DNA of 64,000 nucleotides from contig CAJNOL010000084.1 in NCBI GenBank assembly GCA_905250125.1, forward strand, positions 166,576 through 230,575. The letters are read 5' to 3'. The DNA comes from Rotaria sordida (taxonomy: Eukaryota > Rotifera > Eurotatoria > Philodinida > Philodinidae). The translations under genes and the position numbers were made by a program. Positions 15,201-25,265 of the stretch are shown one piece after another. Positions within the stretch are counted from its first letter, which is position 1. The number at the start of each line of letters is the position of its first letter. A model generated the notes under the pieces. The model saw nothing but the letters and a program-made list of their open reading frames with translations. It did not search any database and had not been told where the DNA came from.

Positions 15201-17925
15201 ATTATTTTTCATTACAATTATTAAATGGTCATCTTTTAATTGATTTAAATTTTGGTTATGGAAAAAATATACGTAGACATTTAAAAACAAGTACAAATTT
15301 AGCTGATGGTAAATGGCATATTATTGAAATACGACAAATTAGTACAATTGAACATATTTTGGAAATTTTAATTGATTATTGTCCATTAAATAGTGTATCA
15401 AAACAATATGGTGAATGTCGTTTTATGATTGAATTTAATGAAGATGATGTTTTTAGTACAAATCGACCATTACAATTAGGTGGTATTGCTTTAGAAGATA
15501 AAGAATTTAATCAACAACAATTACCAATGGAATATATGGGAAATTTTAAAGGTAAAAAAAATTTGATTTTATAGTTTTCTTTTCTTGTTCTTTAGTTATT
15601 TCATATTGTTTATTAGCTGTAAAAATCAAAGAAAAAAATAAGACTTATACGCTAAAAGCATGTGACTTTCGCTTACGTAAAAGTTTGAATCATCAAACTA
15701 TCTATTTTTAAAAGTTCTGATATAATTATATTATTATGTTATATATTTCAAAGATATTTTTATCTTTTTTTTTTTTTTCTAAAATCTTAGGTTGCATTCG
15801 TAATCTTCGTTTTGCTGATGAATTATATGATCTTCATGTTGATTTACACAGTGATCAATCAATTAATCTTCATGAAGGTTGTCTTTTAACAGATTTAAAA
15901 TGTCAAAAATTATCTTGTCAATCAAATAATGGTATTTGTGATGCTGATCTTTATCAAGTACAATGTTTATGTAAACCAGGTCGAACAGGTTCAACATGTT
16001 CACAAGAAACCGTATCATATGATTTTACATATGATAAACAAACATGGACAGGTGATCGTGCATCATATGCAACATTTCGTCATCAACATAAACCTGATAA
16101 TGATTTATCATATTTATCACAAATATTAAAATTTCAAATTATGTTTCGTACACGTGAAATATCTGATAATATATTAACATTAATTGATTTTCATAATGAT
16201 GATACATTTATGTTTTTGGAAATTAAATCTGGACATTTACAAGCACGTTTTGGTTCAAAATCTGATACACAATTAATTGAATTAAAATATATTTTAGTTA
16301 ATGATGGACGTTGGCATACAGCTTATCTTGATCGTTATGGACAACGATTAATTTTACGTCTTGATGATGGTGAATATTATCGAACAAATATAAGTTATGG
16401 TAAATCAATATGGAAACATTTTCCAAATACTTTATTAAATGTTGGTGCACGAATAGATTCCGTAAGTTTATTCATAGAACTTTTTTATGGTTTCATTTTC
16501 CTTCATATGCCCTAGATTACAGGAAAAGATGCGTTAATGATAATAGTGTTTACAAGCAAACATTTTTAGATATTCAATTGAGATGATTTTTATGTAATGA
16601 GTAATAGAAAAATCGTCATGTAAAAAAATTTTCATTATACAAGTTTTAGTTTTTCTAATATCTTCTATTTCATGCGTTTTTTTTGAATGTTATTATTTTT
16701 GATTTCTCTAACAATATATCATATATTTATGAGTTCTACATTTCCATCCCTTCATAAAATCATATTGATAAATTTTTATTTATTTATTTTTTCCTAGGCT
16801 GTACATAAAATTGTAACAGCAGATTTTAATGATGGTTGTATAATGGATGTTCGTTTTAATGGTCAACTTCTTGATTTATTAAATGGTTCATCATCATCAG
16901 ATATGAAATGGACATTTCAATCAAATATAAAAGAAGGTTGTGATAATCTTGATAATTGGTGTCGTGGTGTACAATGTCGTTCACCAGCATTTTGTGTTAA
17001 TACATGGAGACATGGACAATGTCAATGTACAGATACATATAAATATAATCCAACAAATGAAACATGTATTTTATATGATTGGTGTACAGATATAACAAAT
17101 CCATGTCATATGCCAGGTACAAAAAATTGTTTATATGAAGCACGCGAAAATACAATAAAATGTGAATGTAAATTACATTGGCAAGGTGAACGTTGTATAA
17201 TAAAAGCTATGCCATTAGCTGGAACATTTCATTGGCATATAATAGGTGCAATTATATTAAGTCTTTTATCTATATTATTTCTTGTTTTATTATTAATTTT
17301 ATTAACACGACGAAGACAAACAAAAAAAGCTTATATACTTGGTATGGATGATGAAATACGAGATAATATTATTAATTATGACGAAGAAGGTTGTCCAGAT
17401 GAAGATCCAGTTACATACGATATATCAACATTAAAAAAACCTGTTTTTACTGGTAATGGTAATACAAATATAAATCGTAATGGACGACTAAATTCTGAAT
17501 CAGAAATAAAACCTCTTCTAAAAACACATACAGATGGTAATAATCAAATAGATTCATTAAAAAAACAAACAGCAACAACAACACGAAAAGATATGCCACC
17601 AATACCAATAGTAAAACCTGTTATGAATAAAAATTCAACAAATAATTTAAATAATGGTATTAATGTTGGAGAATTTATAAAAGGTCGTATACGTGATATT
17701 GATGATGATCCATCACAACCACCATATGATAGTTTACAAGAATATGCATATGAAGGTGAACCATTAGCTAGAAATGATGAATGTACATTATCAACATTAA
17801 CTATAACATCAAAAGATCAAAATGATATTGATAAAGAACTTGAACTTGAATATTTAAAAAATATGGGACCTAAATTTCAATATATTGCTAAACTTTATTC
17901 AGGCAATGGAGAGAAAGAATCATGA
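274..17925 (+). CDS. CadN: Classical (type III, N-cadherin/CadN-like) cadherin, 5' partial
   Basis: Calcium-dependent cell-adhesion receptor. Exons read from GT-AG junctions with consistent phase: 274-684, 2558-3539, 4965-5401, 5460-5526, 5594-5835, 5902-6242, 7136-8025, 8351-8682, 9219-10032, 10102-10448, 10808-11024, 11103-11249, 11411-11866, 12485-12997, 13059-13790, 15069-15551, 15791-16461, 16798-17925. They sum to 9210 nt (3069 residues); the signal peptide lies upstream of the window. About 13-14 cadherin repeats are marked by DxNDN-type motifs (DINDE, DINDK, DVNDE, DVNDH, DSNDN, DRNDN, DANDN, DINDL, DVNDM, DVNDN) and LDRE/LDYE motifs. Cys-rich EGF-like and laminin-G segments follow, then one membrane helix and a tail with p120- and beta-catenin-binding motifs. 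This order is the invertebrate classical cadherin layout. Several introns fall at the end of a repeat, just before the conserved proline after DxND. Certain as a classical cadherin; orthology to CadN in particular is inferred. Confidence 0.93.
1925..2410. repeat. ACGAGG-family foldback repeat, copy A (cadherin intron 1)
   Basis: The segment carries the family core: GAAACT...AGGCTTACTGTGAATAG, then TTTATTGTGAAACTTTCAG, CTATCC, GATACAATTATGATAAA, and the inverted return AGACCGAAAACTTTCACAAT. The end ACATGATGCACATAGTTCAG matches the terminal part of other copies. It is diverged and internally trimmed. The small ORFs in it are shadows of the repeat. The rest of intron 1 (685-1924) shows nothing I recognise. 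Confidence 0.6.
3650..3985. repeat. Hairpin repeat in cadherin intron 2 with relative in intron 7
   Basis: A clear inverted repeat lies at about 3795-3880: GACTTCCTCTATCTA is repeated in reverse complement as TAGATAGAGGAAGTC about 50 nt further on. A flanking segment (CCTATCAGGTTGGTTCC, near 3715) also recurs inverted in the intron at 8085-8300. Probably a non-autonomous DNA element. Confidence 0.6.
4075..4585. repeat. ACGAGG-family foldback repeat, copy B (cadherin intron 2)
   Basis: It starts with ACGAGGGAAGTTCCTC and runs through GTACATAATGCAGACCCTAA, GAGCTGTGAATA, the GAAACTTTGTACAG core, and back through TATTCATAGTTTATTAAAA and CTACATAATGCACTTAGTC. The right terminus is eroded, so the end coordinate is approximate. 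Confidence 0.65.
6465..6645. repeat. Hairpin repeat in cadherin intron 6
   Basis: The left arm ATCCAGATTTTCTCTTCCGG with GATGATTTAAAAC is matched in reverse complement by GTTTTAAATCACC and TTCGGAAGAAAAGATCTGGA about 100 nt later. Likely a MITE. The rest of this 0.9-kb intron shows no coding potential. Confidence 0.6.
8085..8300. repeat. Relative of the intron 2 hairpin repeat (cadherin intron 7)
   Basis: AGTAGGACTTGATAATACAT...ACTATTAGACAGAGAAAGTC matches, in opposite orientation, the repeat near 3800-3880. CAGGACCAACCTGATGG matches the 3715 segment. The two copies lie in different introns of the same gene. Confidence 0.5.
12180..12360. other. GC-rich patch in cadherin intron 13
   Basis: This stretch is far richer in G+C than its surroundings (CCATGGCGACACTTC, CCGCGGCGTGGCAGCAGC, TCGCGGCAGATTTCCCACCG). 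It has no splice-consistent cadherin frame. The minus strand carries a short open frame of about 40 codons ending at a TGA near 12180. I do not recognise it; it may be a fragment of a foreign or mobile sequence. Confidence 0.4.
13059..17205 (+). other. Membrane-proximal EGF/LamG region of the cadherin
   Basis: After the last cadherin repeat the protein has a Cys-rich stretch (CLNSDQQC, then CLNGGYPT...CMC...GERC, EGF-like). A laminin-G-like domain begins in exon 16 (GNGYAWYKPL, SILYNGPL, DGKWHIIEIRQ). A second EGF-like unit in exon 17 (CQSNNGICDADLYQVQCLC) precedes a second LamG (FRTREISDNILTLIDF, DGRWHTAYLDRYGQ). Exon 18 has two further Cys-rich units (CRSPAFCVNTWRHGQCQC and CECKLHWQGERC). 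This is the membrane-proximal array of non-chordate classical cadherins, where it is cleaved and helps adhesion. Confidence 0.85.
13841..14915 (-). mobile_element. Degenerate Tc1/mariner (IS630-type) element in cadherin intron 15
   Basis: The intron between exons 15 and 16 holds a sequence bounded by inverted repeats, roughly 13841-14020 and 14780-14915; the shared motif AATCATATTTTT-ATCTAAAATATAG occurs in both arms in opposite orientation. On the minus strand about 14205-13960 translates to a transposase C-terminus: QFKQWCEQYNIEL, stop, GYSPDFNGIELVWNIIKQK and QRELENVVNEA. This is the family's catalytic block (SPDLNPIEN.W..lK), with one in-frame stop and Asn-Pro changed to Asn-Gly. It is a dead copy. 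No target-site duplication was established. Confidence 0.7.
17239..17922 (+). other. Cadherin transmembrane helix and catenin-binding tail
   Basis: A hydrophobic helix (IIGAIILSLLSILFLVLLL) is followed by the stop-transfer RRR. The juxtamembrane part contains YDEEGCPDEDPVTYDISTL, resembling the p120-catenin site (DEGGGE...YDxxxL). The last 75 residues (PPYDSLQEYAYEGEP, STLTITSKDQN, YLKNMGPKFQYIAKLY) match the beta-catenin-binding consensus (DSLxxYxYEG...SLSSL...YLxxWGPRFxxLAxMY). The tail should therefore couple to actin through catenins. Confidence 0.92.
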
Positions 17926-17927
17926 GG

Positions 17928-17931
<4 letters not shown>

Positions 17932-17968
<37 letters not shown>
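17932..17968. repeat. (TA)n microsatellite just after the cadherin stop
   Basis: A near-uninterrupted TA run begins a few bases after the TGA, with a second shorter run near 17990-18008. It lies in the 3' UTR. Confidence 0.9.
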
Positions 17969-17975
<7 letters not shown>

Positions 17976-18246
17976 TTTTGTTTTAATATATACATATATA
18001 TATATATACTGATAAAAACACAGTATTTGAACAGGGCCCATGTTTTCTATTTTTCTATTCATTTTCATTGTATAGTCGTCATCATTGTTTGTTGGTTTTG
18101 TCGAATTTTTTTTTTCTGTTTAATGTCAGATACATATTAGATGTAGTGTCTGTGGATTTTTATCATAATATTGTTGTTGTTGTTGGTTCTTCTTGGTTCT
18201 TTTTTTCTTTCGCTTTTTCTTTTTCTGACTATATTTGCATACATAT

Positions 18247-18252
18247 AATAAA
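18247..18252 (+). terminator. Cadherin polyadenylation signal candidate
   Basis: A canonical AATAAA lies about 320 nt after the cadherin stop codon. Confidence 0.5.
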
Positions 18253-18354
18253 TTTTGACAAGAAAGAATTTCATCGATTCGATAATTAAGAAAAAAAGAA
18301 AAAGAAAAATCATAAAGAAAAGATTCTAATTTTTTGTAATTGATTATGAGTAAA

Positions 18355-18715
18355 ATATGAACTTAATGAAAATAGTTTATTGTAAAAGTTTCAAATATTT
18401 TCGTTACTCCTATTTCAAGATATAGCCATAGTAAAAGCACATTTTTCTATATATCTCATAGACACACACACAGATTCGATGTTCTTACTCTAGGACAGAA
18501 ACAGATCAAATGGTTTGATACTTTCATGATTAGTTATTCTTGTTTCTATGCAAAATTTCAAGTCGAAGTATCTCATTGTATTGAAAAATACTGTAAGACT
18601 GTACTTTATCAGTATCAATAATTTATAGATCCGAATTCTTTTTCGGTCTACACAATGCATATGCTTCCGACTCAAAAGTGATTAATTAGGTGAAGAACTT
18701 CCATTGTGAGATCTA
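18355..18715. repeat. ACGAGG-family foldback repeat, copy C (cadherin-SLC22 intergenic)
   Basis: The core motifs are present: AATAGTTTATTGTAAAAGTT, CAGATTCGATGTTCTTACTC, TTTCTATGCAAAATTTCAAG and the terminal CCGACTCAAAAGTGATTAAT. Both ends are truncated. The remaining intergenic DNA from 17926 to 19449 is 3' UTR and promoter-type sequence without ORFs. Confidence 0.55.
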
Positions 18716-19180
18716 TCAACAATATTTGAATGTAGTTAGTTTAAAAAAAATCAATAGATAAAATGGCAATCATATATACTCTTTTCAGTGAATAACGACA
18801 ATCAGATTCAAATATTGTCTTCTAATGAAAAGTCTTATCTCAAACAACGTTAGAAAATAACCTTGTAGAATTTTTTATTTTTATCCTAATTAGAATCAAT
18901 CAAAATATTGTCAATATGTAAACGAATCTCTTATACAAACATTTATTTTTTTTAATCAACAAAAAAATTAGTATCATTTGATCAGAATACGACATATTTC
19001 TATATGTGATGCCTCACTTACATCTCAAATGTAATAGATGATTCATTTGATGGTATGTGCAATTTATCTTAATCAGTAATCCAGTACATATTATACAAAC
19101 AACGAGACGGCGAAGAAGAAGAAGAGAGAAATGGGAACCTCACGTGTACAAATGGAGGAAAAGTACATTTTTGTCACGAG

Positions 19181-19188
19181 TATAAAAG
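19181..19188 (+). promoter_or_regulatory. TATA box candidate for the SLC22-like gene
   Basis: TATAAAAG stands 260 nt before the start codon, with a CACGTG E-box 40 nt further upstream. The sequence between is AT-rich and lacks coding potential. The long 5' leader may include an unseen intron. Confidence 0.5.
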
Positions 19189-19449
19189 GCAATGACAAAA
19201 CAAACTCGCCACATTAGTATTCTCAATTTATAACGTAAATAACATCTTCATTGCCAGATATTGTATTAATTGTATGATAATACAAAAAGGTTATTCAAAC
19301 GCGTAGATTGTTCTGTAAGATTTATCGGCCTTTTTTTTTTGCTTACGTCGTTCTTTACAAAAGAATCAAATAGCTTATCTAAAAGATAAAATCATCCTAT
19401 TGATTACAATTGTGTAAGTAAAAACAAAACATTTATTACATTTTAATCG

Positions 19450-22400
19450 ATGTCTAGTGATATATCGTTAGAAAATGTCCTTCGTAAATGTGGTGATTTA
19501 GGTCGTCACCAAATAATACATTATATTTTTTTAAATCTAATAACACTTGGTAGTGGTATAACAACATTTTATTATGTATTTGGTGTTGCCGAACCTGCTT
19601 ATCGTTGTCGATTACCATTAAATATAGATTTAGATAAAGATGAATATCAATCAATAAATTTGTTATATCAAAATTTTAGTAATCAAAAACAACAATTATC
19701 AAAATGTAATGATTTAAATGGTTCAATTTGTAAAGATTTTGTGTATGATCGAAGTATATTTGGTCGAACATTTACTGAAGAAGGAAATTTTATTTGTGAA
19801 AATGCTTTGAAAAAAACTTGGCTTTCAACAATGTATCAAGTTGGAGGGTAAGACAATAAAAAAAAATAATAACAACAACAGAAAAATTTATATTAAATAA
19901 TAATTTCATATAATATATAGATTTGTTGCTTTACTTACTGGATATATTGGTGATAAAGTTGGACGAAGAAAAATGATTCGAATATTAACTATTATGTTAT
20001 TTGCAGTTCCATTTTTTACTCAAATACTTCTTCAAACTATTTCAATGAATATAGATATGAAGTAAATTAGTAGAATTCTTTTTTTAACTAAATACACAGT
20101 TAGAATATTTTTTAGAAATTGATATTTATTTTTTCGACATCATCTTTTTTTTTTGAAAGGATGTAAATCCTTGAATACTAATCCAATATGATACTCTTGT
20201 TATCATGTAATACGTTAAGCATTGACAAATCTATATTGTCATTGTTAGTTACTAGATTTAAAAATAGTTATTATGATCAAAAGAAAGAAAGAAAATTCTA
20301 TAATATTCAATAGCTAATTAAGAATTTGGAACGTCTTATATTGAATTAGAAAGAAATTTTCTTGAGATTTATTTTATAAAATCAAACTGTATACAAAATA
20401 TAAGAAAAGATTTTTTTTTTCACGAATGTAAGTCGGAATTATGTTGACTAGGAAAACTGATTTTCGAATTTTAACATAAAAATTATCACAGAGATTAGTT
20501 ATAATGAGAATAGCCCGTTATAAAAGTTTCAGGATTACCTTGATTTATTCCGCATCTGAGATACGATCATCAAAACTGCCGATGTATATGAGCGAAATGA
20601 AAGAAAACATTTTCATCAGAGTCATATCTTAGGATAGGAAAGATTTAAAACTTTCACAATCAACTATTCTTGTCAAAAACTGGTCTCTATGAAAAGTTTC
20701 AATTCGAAATTCAAAAATCAGTTTTTCTCATATTCGTGCAAGAAATCATGAAATCGTATTAATAAATATGATAAAAATGTAGTATGTTGAGTGTAATAAA
20801 CTAAGAGTGAGAATTTTTATTCTTACCTCATTAAATTCTAAATGCTGCACATAGTCTCGACTACAGATGTATGATAATAACTTTAGTTCTGAGACCAGGT
20901 TCACGATTACAAGAACAAAAGTTGCCCCAATCAGAACGATAGATTATAGTTAAATATTCTATGATCTTGAGGGAATTATCTTATAAATCATATCAATCAG
21001 AACATAATTCAAGAGGGATTACCCCCAAAAAAAAACGAGTATTGAAGAATTTTGTTTTATGGTTTGTATTGAATTGTTCAGTATTTTATAATGAATGCAC
21101 GGTATGATTTTTATTATACGTTCAGTAGGTTTTTACTCATTAAAAAATTAGTTTTAGCATAGTAACTAATTTCAAAAGCTCAGTGTTCACGAAGGGAAGT
21201 CCTTCAACTATTCAATCGCTTTTTAGTCAAAGCTGTGTACATTATGTAGACCTAAATGAGCTATGAATACCCTGAAAAAAGTTCGAACTAACAGCTTATT
21301 ACTGTTGAGATACTGTATTTTTCAGCAGAATGTCATAGTCCCCTAAAAACTGATTTTCCAATTTCGACTTGAAACTTTGCGAAGAGGTAGATATTAATGA
21401 GAATACTTTTTCTGTGAATGTTTCAGGTCTCGTCGCTGTTTCTATCCTAAGATACAACTATGGTAATAGCGTGTCTTTTTACATCACTCATATAGACCAG
21501 CAGATTCGATGTTCTTATTTAGAAGCACATCAAAAAATTTGAAACTTTCACTATATAAACTATTCTCGCTAAGGCTTGCCTACATGCAAAGTTTCAAGTC
21601 AAAATTCAAAAATCAGTTTTTCTGTTACCACGACATTTATTTAAAAAATATTATCAAAGTTCAGTATCTCTGTAGTAATAACCTGATGGCACGAACTCTT
21701 TTCCGAGTATTCATAGTTTATTTAGTTCTACATAATGTTCATAGTCTTGAATCAATAGTGATTGAACAGTTGAACAACTTCTCTGATCAGTATTTAAGTG
21801 TTTTGGTGTTGGTGTTGGTCTTCCTGACAGTATCATCCACATCCAAAAAATCTAGGTCCCGCACATCTCTAATTTTGAGTCAAAAGTGATAAAACAGTTG
21901 GAGACCTTTCCTCGTAAGCTAAAAGAAAGATTGATTTTATCATTTGCTGTAATATTATTTACACATTAGCAACAAACAAAAAACTCAAACAATTATAATT
22001 AAAAGAGAAATACTTAGAGGCGAAAAGACAAAGACATATGTTCTAACTCTTTTGAAAAGAATTAATGAAACGAAGATAAATTTTTGTATTTCACACGAAT
22101 AATCTTGTTTTTCTGTTGTATTCTAGCTAGTTCTATCTTTTATTAGTTTATGAACAAAAGCATTTCATTATATAATATGTTATTCATAGAATAAAATTTT
22201 AAATTTTAATTTTTTTTTGTTTTTTAGGCTTATACTTCTTTCAATCAATCAATTATTTTCAAGTATTGATGCTTATCCAATGGTATTTCTTCTTCTCATG
22301 GAATTAACATCTTCTTCTCATACAAGTCTTGCAGGTAATTCTGCTGTTATAGGTTTTACTATTGGTGAAATTTTCATTACATTATTTGCTTATATTGCAC

Positions 22401-23362
22401 GTGATTGGTTACGTCTTAAATGGATAATAACGGCTTATTTTGGACTTATTTTACCATATCTTTATTTTGTACCTGAATCACCATATTGGTTATTTAGTCA
22501 AAAGAAATATAATCAATTAGAAGTATGTTTAAGAAAAATAGCTAAAACAAATGGACGTACAGATGATGAATGGTATTTATATTATAAACAATTAATTTAT
22601 AATCCACGTTTATGTCTATTAAGTAGAAAACATGCATCACGAACAAATAAAGAACTTATTCTTTATTTTTTACCAAGATTATCACTATGTGCATTTATTG
22701 GTTGTGTTACAATGCTTTTATATATTAAAATATCATATGGCCTTGGTGCTATGAGTGATGTTGTAAGTCCATATTCGAATATAATTATTGGTGCTATTGT
22801 TGAAGGTATTGGTTATATATCTGCAAGTATTTTAATAACAACAAAATTAGGACGTAAATATTCATTTATAGTCTTTACAATATTCACATGTATTTGTGTA
22901 TTAATTATTCCATTTATTATGAAATCTCATCCAATAATAACAATTATAATATCACAAATAGGAAAATTAACTATAAGTGCTGCAGTATTAATAACATGGA
23001 TTTATGTTCCAGAAATATTTCCAACATCAATACGTGGTGTTGCTACTGGTATATTTGTATTTACTGGACGTATAGGTGCTATTCTTGCACCAATTGTTGA
23101 TGTTGCACTTGGTGATGAATATGCCAAAATAACATTTTTTATTTATTCAATTTTAACAATATTTCAAATTGTTGCAATTTATACTTTACCAGAGACACGT
23201 AATCGATCATTTCATACAGATGAAGATGAAGAAAATGATTTAGATGATCAAGATTTATTCATATTTGGTAATCAACCAGAGAAACCAAATGACACAACAA
23301 TTCGATCTACACCTGTGATTTTAAAAAGTAATAAAATCGATGTTTTACATACACAATTTTAA
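19450..23362 (+). CDS. SLC22-like organic ion transporter (major facilitator superfamily)
   Basis: Three exons, 19450-19847, 19921-20061 and 22228-23362, join in phase to 557 residues. The N-terminus (LENVLRKCGDLGRHQ, then a hydrophobic helix) is the SLC22/OCT start. A Cys-rich extracellular loop follows (YRCR, KCNDLNGSICKDF, ICEN). MFS motif A is GYIGDKVGRRK after helix 2. The family motif PESPYWLFSQKKY precedes the central loop, and EIFPTSIRGVATG and LPETRNRSF mark the C-terminal half. About 12 hydrophobic segments are visible, as expected for a plasma-membrane uniporter or antiporter of organic cations, anions or carnitine. The substrate cannot be told from sequence. The acidic tail (DEDEENDLDDQD) is a local feature. 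The 2.2-kb intron 2 is full of repeats. It ends 1.17 kb before the next gene. Confidence 0.88.
20437..20890. repeat. ACGAGG-family foldback repeat, copy D (SLC22 intron 2)
   Basis: Contains AGGAAAACTGATTTTCGAAT, GTTATAATGAGAATAGCCCG, ACGATCATCAAAACTGCCG and the inverted return TTCACAATCAACTATTCTTG with AGTTTCAATTCGAAATTC. The 3' part (CTGCACATAGTCTCGACTAC) matches the terminal module. Termini are eroded. Confidence 0.6.
21189..21915. repeat. ACGAGG-family foldback repeat, copy E, nearly complete (SLC22 intron 2)
   Basis: The left end ACGAAGGGAAGTCCTTCAAC and right end GGAGACCTTTCCTCGT are inverted matches. The arms run inward through GAGCTATGAATACCCTGAAA and the GAAACTTTGCG core, and back through ATTCATAGTTTATTTAG. 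A 70-nt extra stretch (about 21800-21870) interrupts the right arm. The ORF at 21509-21889 is a by-product of the repeat. Confidence 0.7.
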
Positions 23363-23377
23363 TTGAATATTTTATAA

Positions 23378-23383
23378 AATAAA
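23378..23383 (+). terminator. Polyadenylation signal of the SLC22-like gene
   Basis: AATAAA lies 16 nt after the TAA stop codon in AT-rich sequence. Confidence 0.6.
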
Positions 23384-24536
23384 ACTCATTTAAACTCATT
23401 TAATATTATTTTTAATCATGATTCTTATTTCAGAAATTTAAAAAAAAAAACAATATTTTAAGCTTGCAAAATCCATTTTATTATATAATGTCAAATTTTA
23501 TTATAAAAAAAATAAATACTTCTAAATTTTAATATTCGCTAATTAATAATCAATTATTGAGAGAACGAAACGTACGATTAATTCATAATTTTTGATCTTA
23601 TTGATAATGAATTTTTATAATTTCGAGAGTCTTTCAATAACTTTAGAAATTTGTAGATCTTAATCTTTTTAGATAATTGGATTCGATTAGAATTAGTAAA
23701 TTAGTTTCTCTTTTGAAAATCGATTTCTTTTGTTTGTAATCAATATATAAAGGTCATTAAATTGTCTTGAAATAGCATTAGTTCTTTTGATAATGACATT
23801 CTTAGAGTCGTATGACTCTTCTTTGATGTTTTTGTTTTTCATTTCTGTTCTATCATTTGTTATAGAATTGTAATTTACTCTCATTTTGATCGAGATAAAG
23901 AAGTACATAATAAAGAAATTGAGTCAAAAGAATTTCAGTTCTTAATCTATATATGGATAATCAACAATGTTTTGTTCTGTTATTGTTGTGAAAGACATTT
24001 TTTTTTCAATATATTAACACGTCCTTGTCTAACTGTTGTTTATCGTATTTTCTCCTTATTAACCTTGATATCTAGTAAAAAATAAGCTATTGTCATCAGT
24101 AATACAACTCATTAACTAATGAGATGTCTCATTTATTCTGTTTCCCGATAATAATTTCTAGCCACATGATCAACATACGTATATAGATACATATAAAAGC
24201 GTATAGCGAGAACAAGGTGATGATATAGTCTTTTTTTTTTCTTTCTTGTATATTGATGATATCTATTTTTTTCTTTTGCTTCTTTGCTTGCGTTGTATTA
24301 CTAACCTAAACGATGCAATATTATTATACGTAACAGTGTATATGATTTTTTTTTCCTATGACATTCTCTTTTTTTTACAGTCGTGTATAAATGTATTTGT
24401 ATCGTCATTTTTTTTTTGTTCTTTCGTTTTCGATCATAGGTAAATGATTTATTCTCATTGAAATATATAGGAGTAACTAACGTCCTTAGATATTTTATCG
24501 ATTACATTATACGTATGTGATTAAGGCAAGTTTAAG
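23384..24536. other. Intergenic, no gene seen
   Basis: AT-rich sequence with T-rich runs and no supported ORF. The short ORFs here are low-complexity. It should hold the promoter of the downstream small heat-shock-like gene, but no TATA box or heat-shock element could be assigned with confidence. Confidence 0.5.
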
Positions 24537-25265
24537 ATGATGCCTTTTTTGTATTCACCACCACCACCACCCACAGTATTTCCTATGTTGGTTATAGCTA
24601 ATCAAACTCCTATCCAAGGTGATGATTATGATGGCGATGATGATGATGATGATTATATTGAAGATGATTATTTACCTTCACCAACAACAATTTCATCAAG
24701 AACGATGTCTATTCCTATGACAGCTCTGTCACATTTTGTTAATGTCGATAGACAAATACCTCCTCCTCCACCACCACCACCGCCAATTCATAATGATGAA
24801 CAAGGAACATTTCGTTTACGTATGAATGTTGATGGTTTTCAACCAAATGAATTAAATGTTTCAATTCGACATGGTCGACTCATTGTTCGTGGTAAACATG
24901 TTGTTCGAGCACCAATTCAACCATCTCAACCATTAACAACAAATTCATATGTAAATGGAAATGATGATACAGAACCTGATTTTGTTGCTAAAGAATTTAA
25001 ACGTACATTTATTATTCCACAAAATGCTGATGTACGAAAAGCTCATGCACAATTTTATCCTCAACAACAATTACTTGTTGTTGAAATACCATTTCAAAAT
25101 TTAACAATATCATCTCAAACAAGACTTAATCGATTACATATACGTCCTATAGATGTATTTTTTACCATAGTAGCCATTTTATTAATGGATAGAGCAATAC
25201 ATATAACATATGAACAATATATGAATAATGAATATCAAACAACGGATACATCTAGTCAAAATTAA
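24537..25265 (+). CDS. Small heat-shock (HSP20/alpha-crystallin) domain protein
   Basis: Intronless, 242 residues. Residues about 90-185 form an alpha-crystallin domain: FRLRMNVDGFQPNELNVSI, GRLIVRGKH, then EFKRTFIIPQNADV and QQQLLVVEIP, the standard strand order of sHSPs. These are ATP-independent holdases that form oligomers. The N-terminal arm is unusual, with proline runs at 8-12 and 75-83 and an Asp-rich patch near 30-38. The loop between the two halves of the domain is long and Asn/Gln-rich. The usual C-terminal IxI/V oligomerisation motif is not obvious; instead the tail has a hydrophobic stretch (IDVFFTIVAILL, from residue 205). It is the only single-exon gene among its neighbours. 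The start is the first of two adjacent ATGs. The family is clear, subcellular site and client range unknown. Confidence 0.85.
   Translation: MMPFLYSPPPPPTVFPMLVIANQTPIQGDDYDGDDDDDDYIEDDYLPSPTTISSRTMSIPMTALSHFVNVDRQIPPPPPPPPPIHNDEQGTFRLRMNVDGFQPNELNVSIRHGRLIVRGKHVVRAPIQPSQPLTTNSYVNGNDDTEPDFVAKEFKRTFIIPQNADVRKAHAQFYPQQQLLVVEIPFQNLTISSQTRLNRLHIRPIDVFFTIVAILLMDRAIHITYEQYMNNEYQTTDTSSQN

Noticed and set aside
21509..21889. 126-codon plus-strand ORF in the SLC22 intron
   Set aside because: It reads through the arms of a foldback repeat; the same DNA in other copies is broken.
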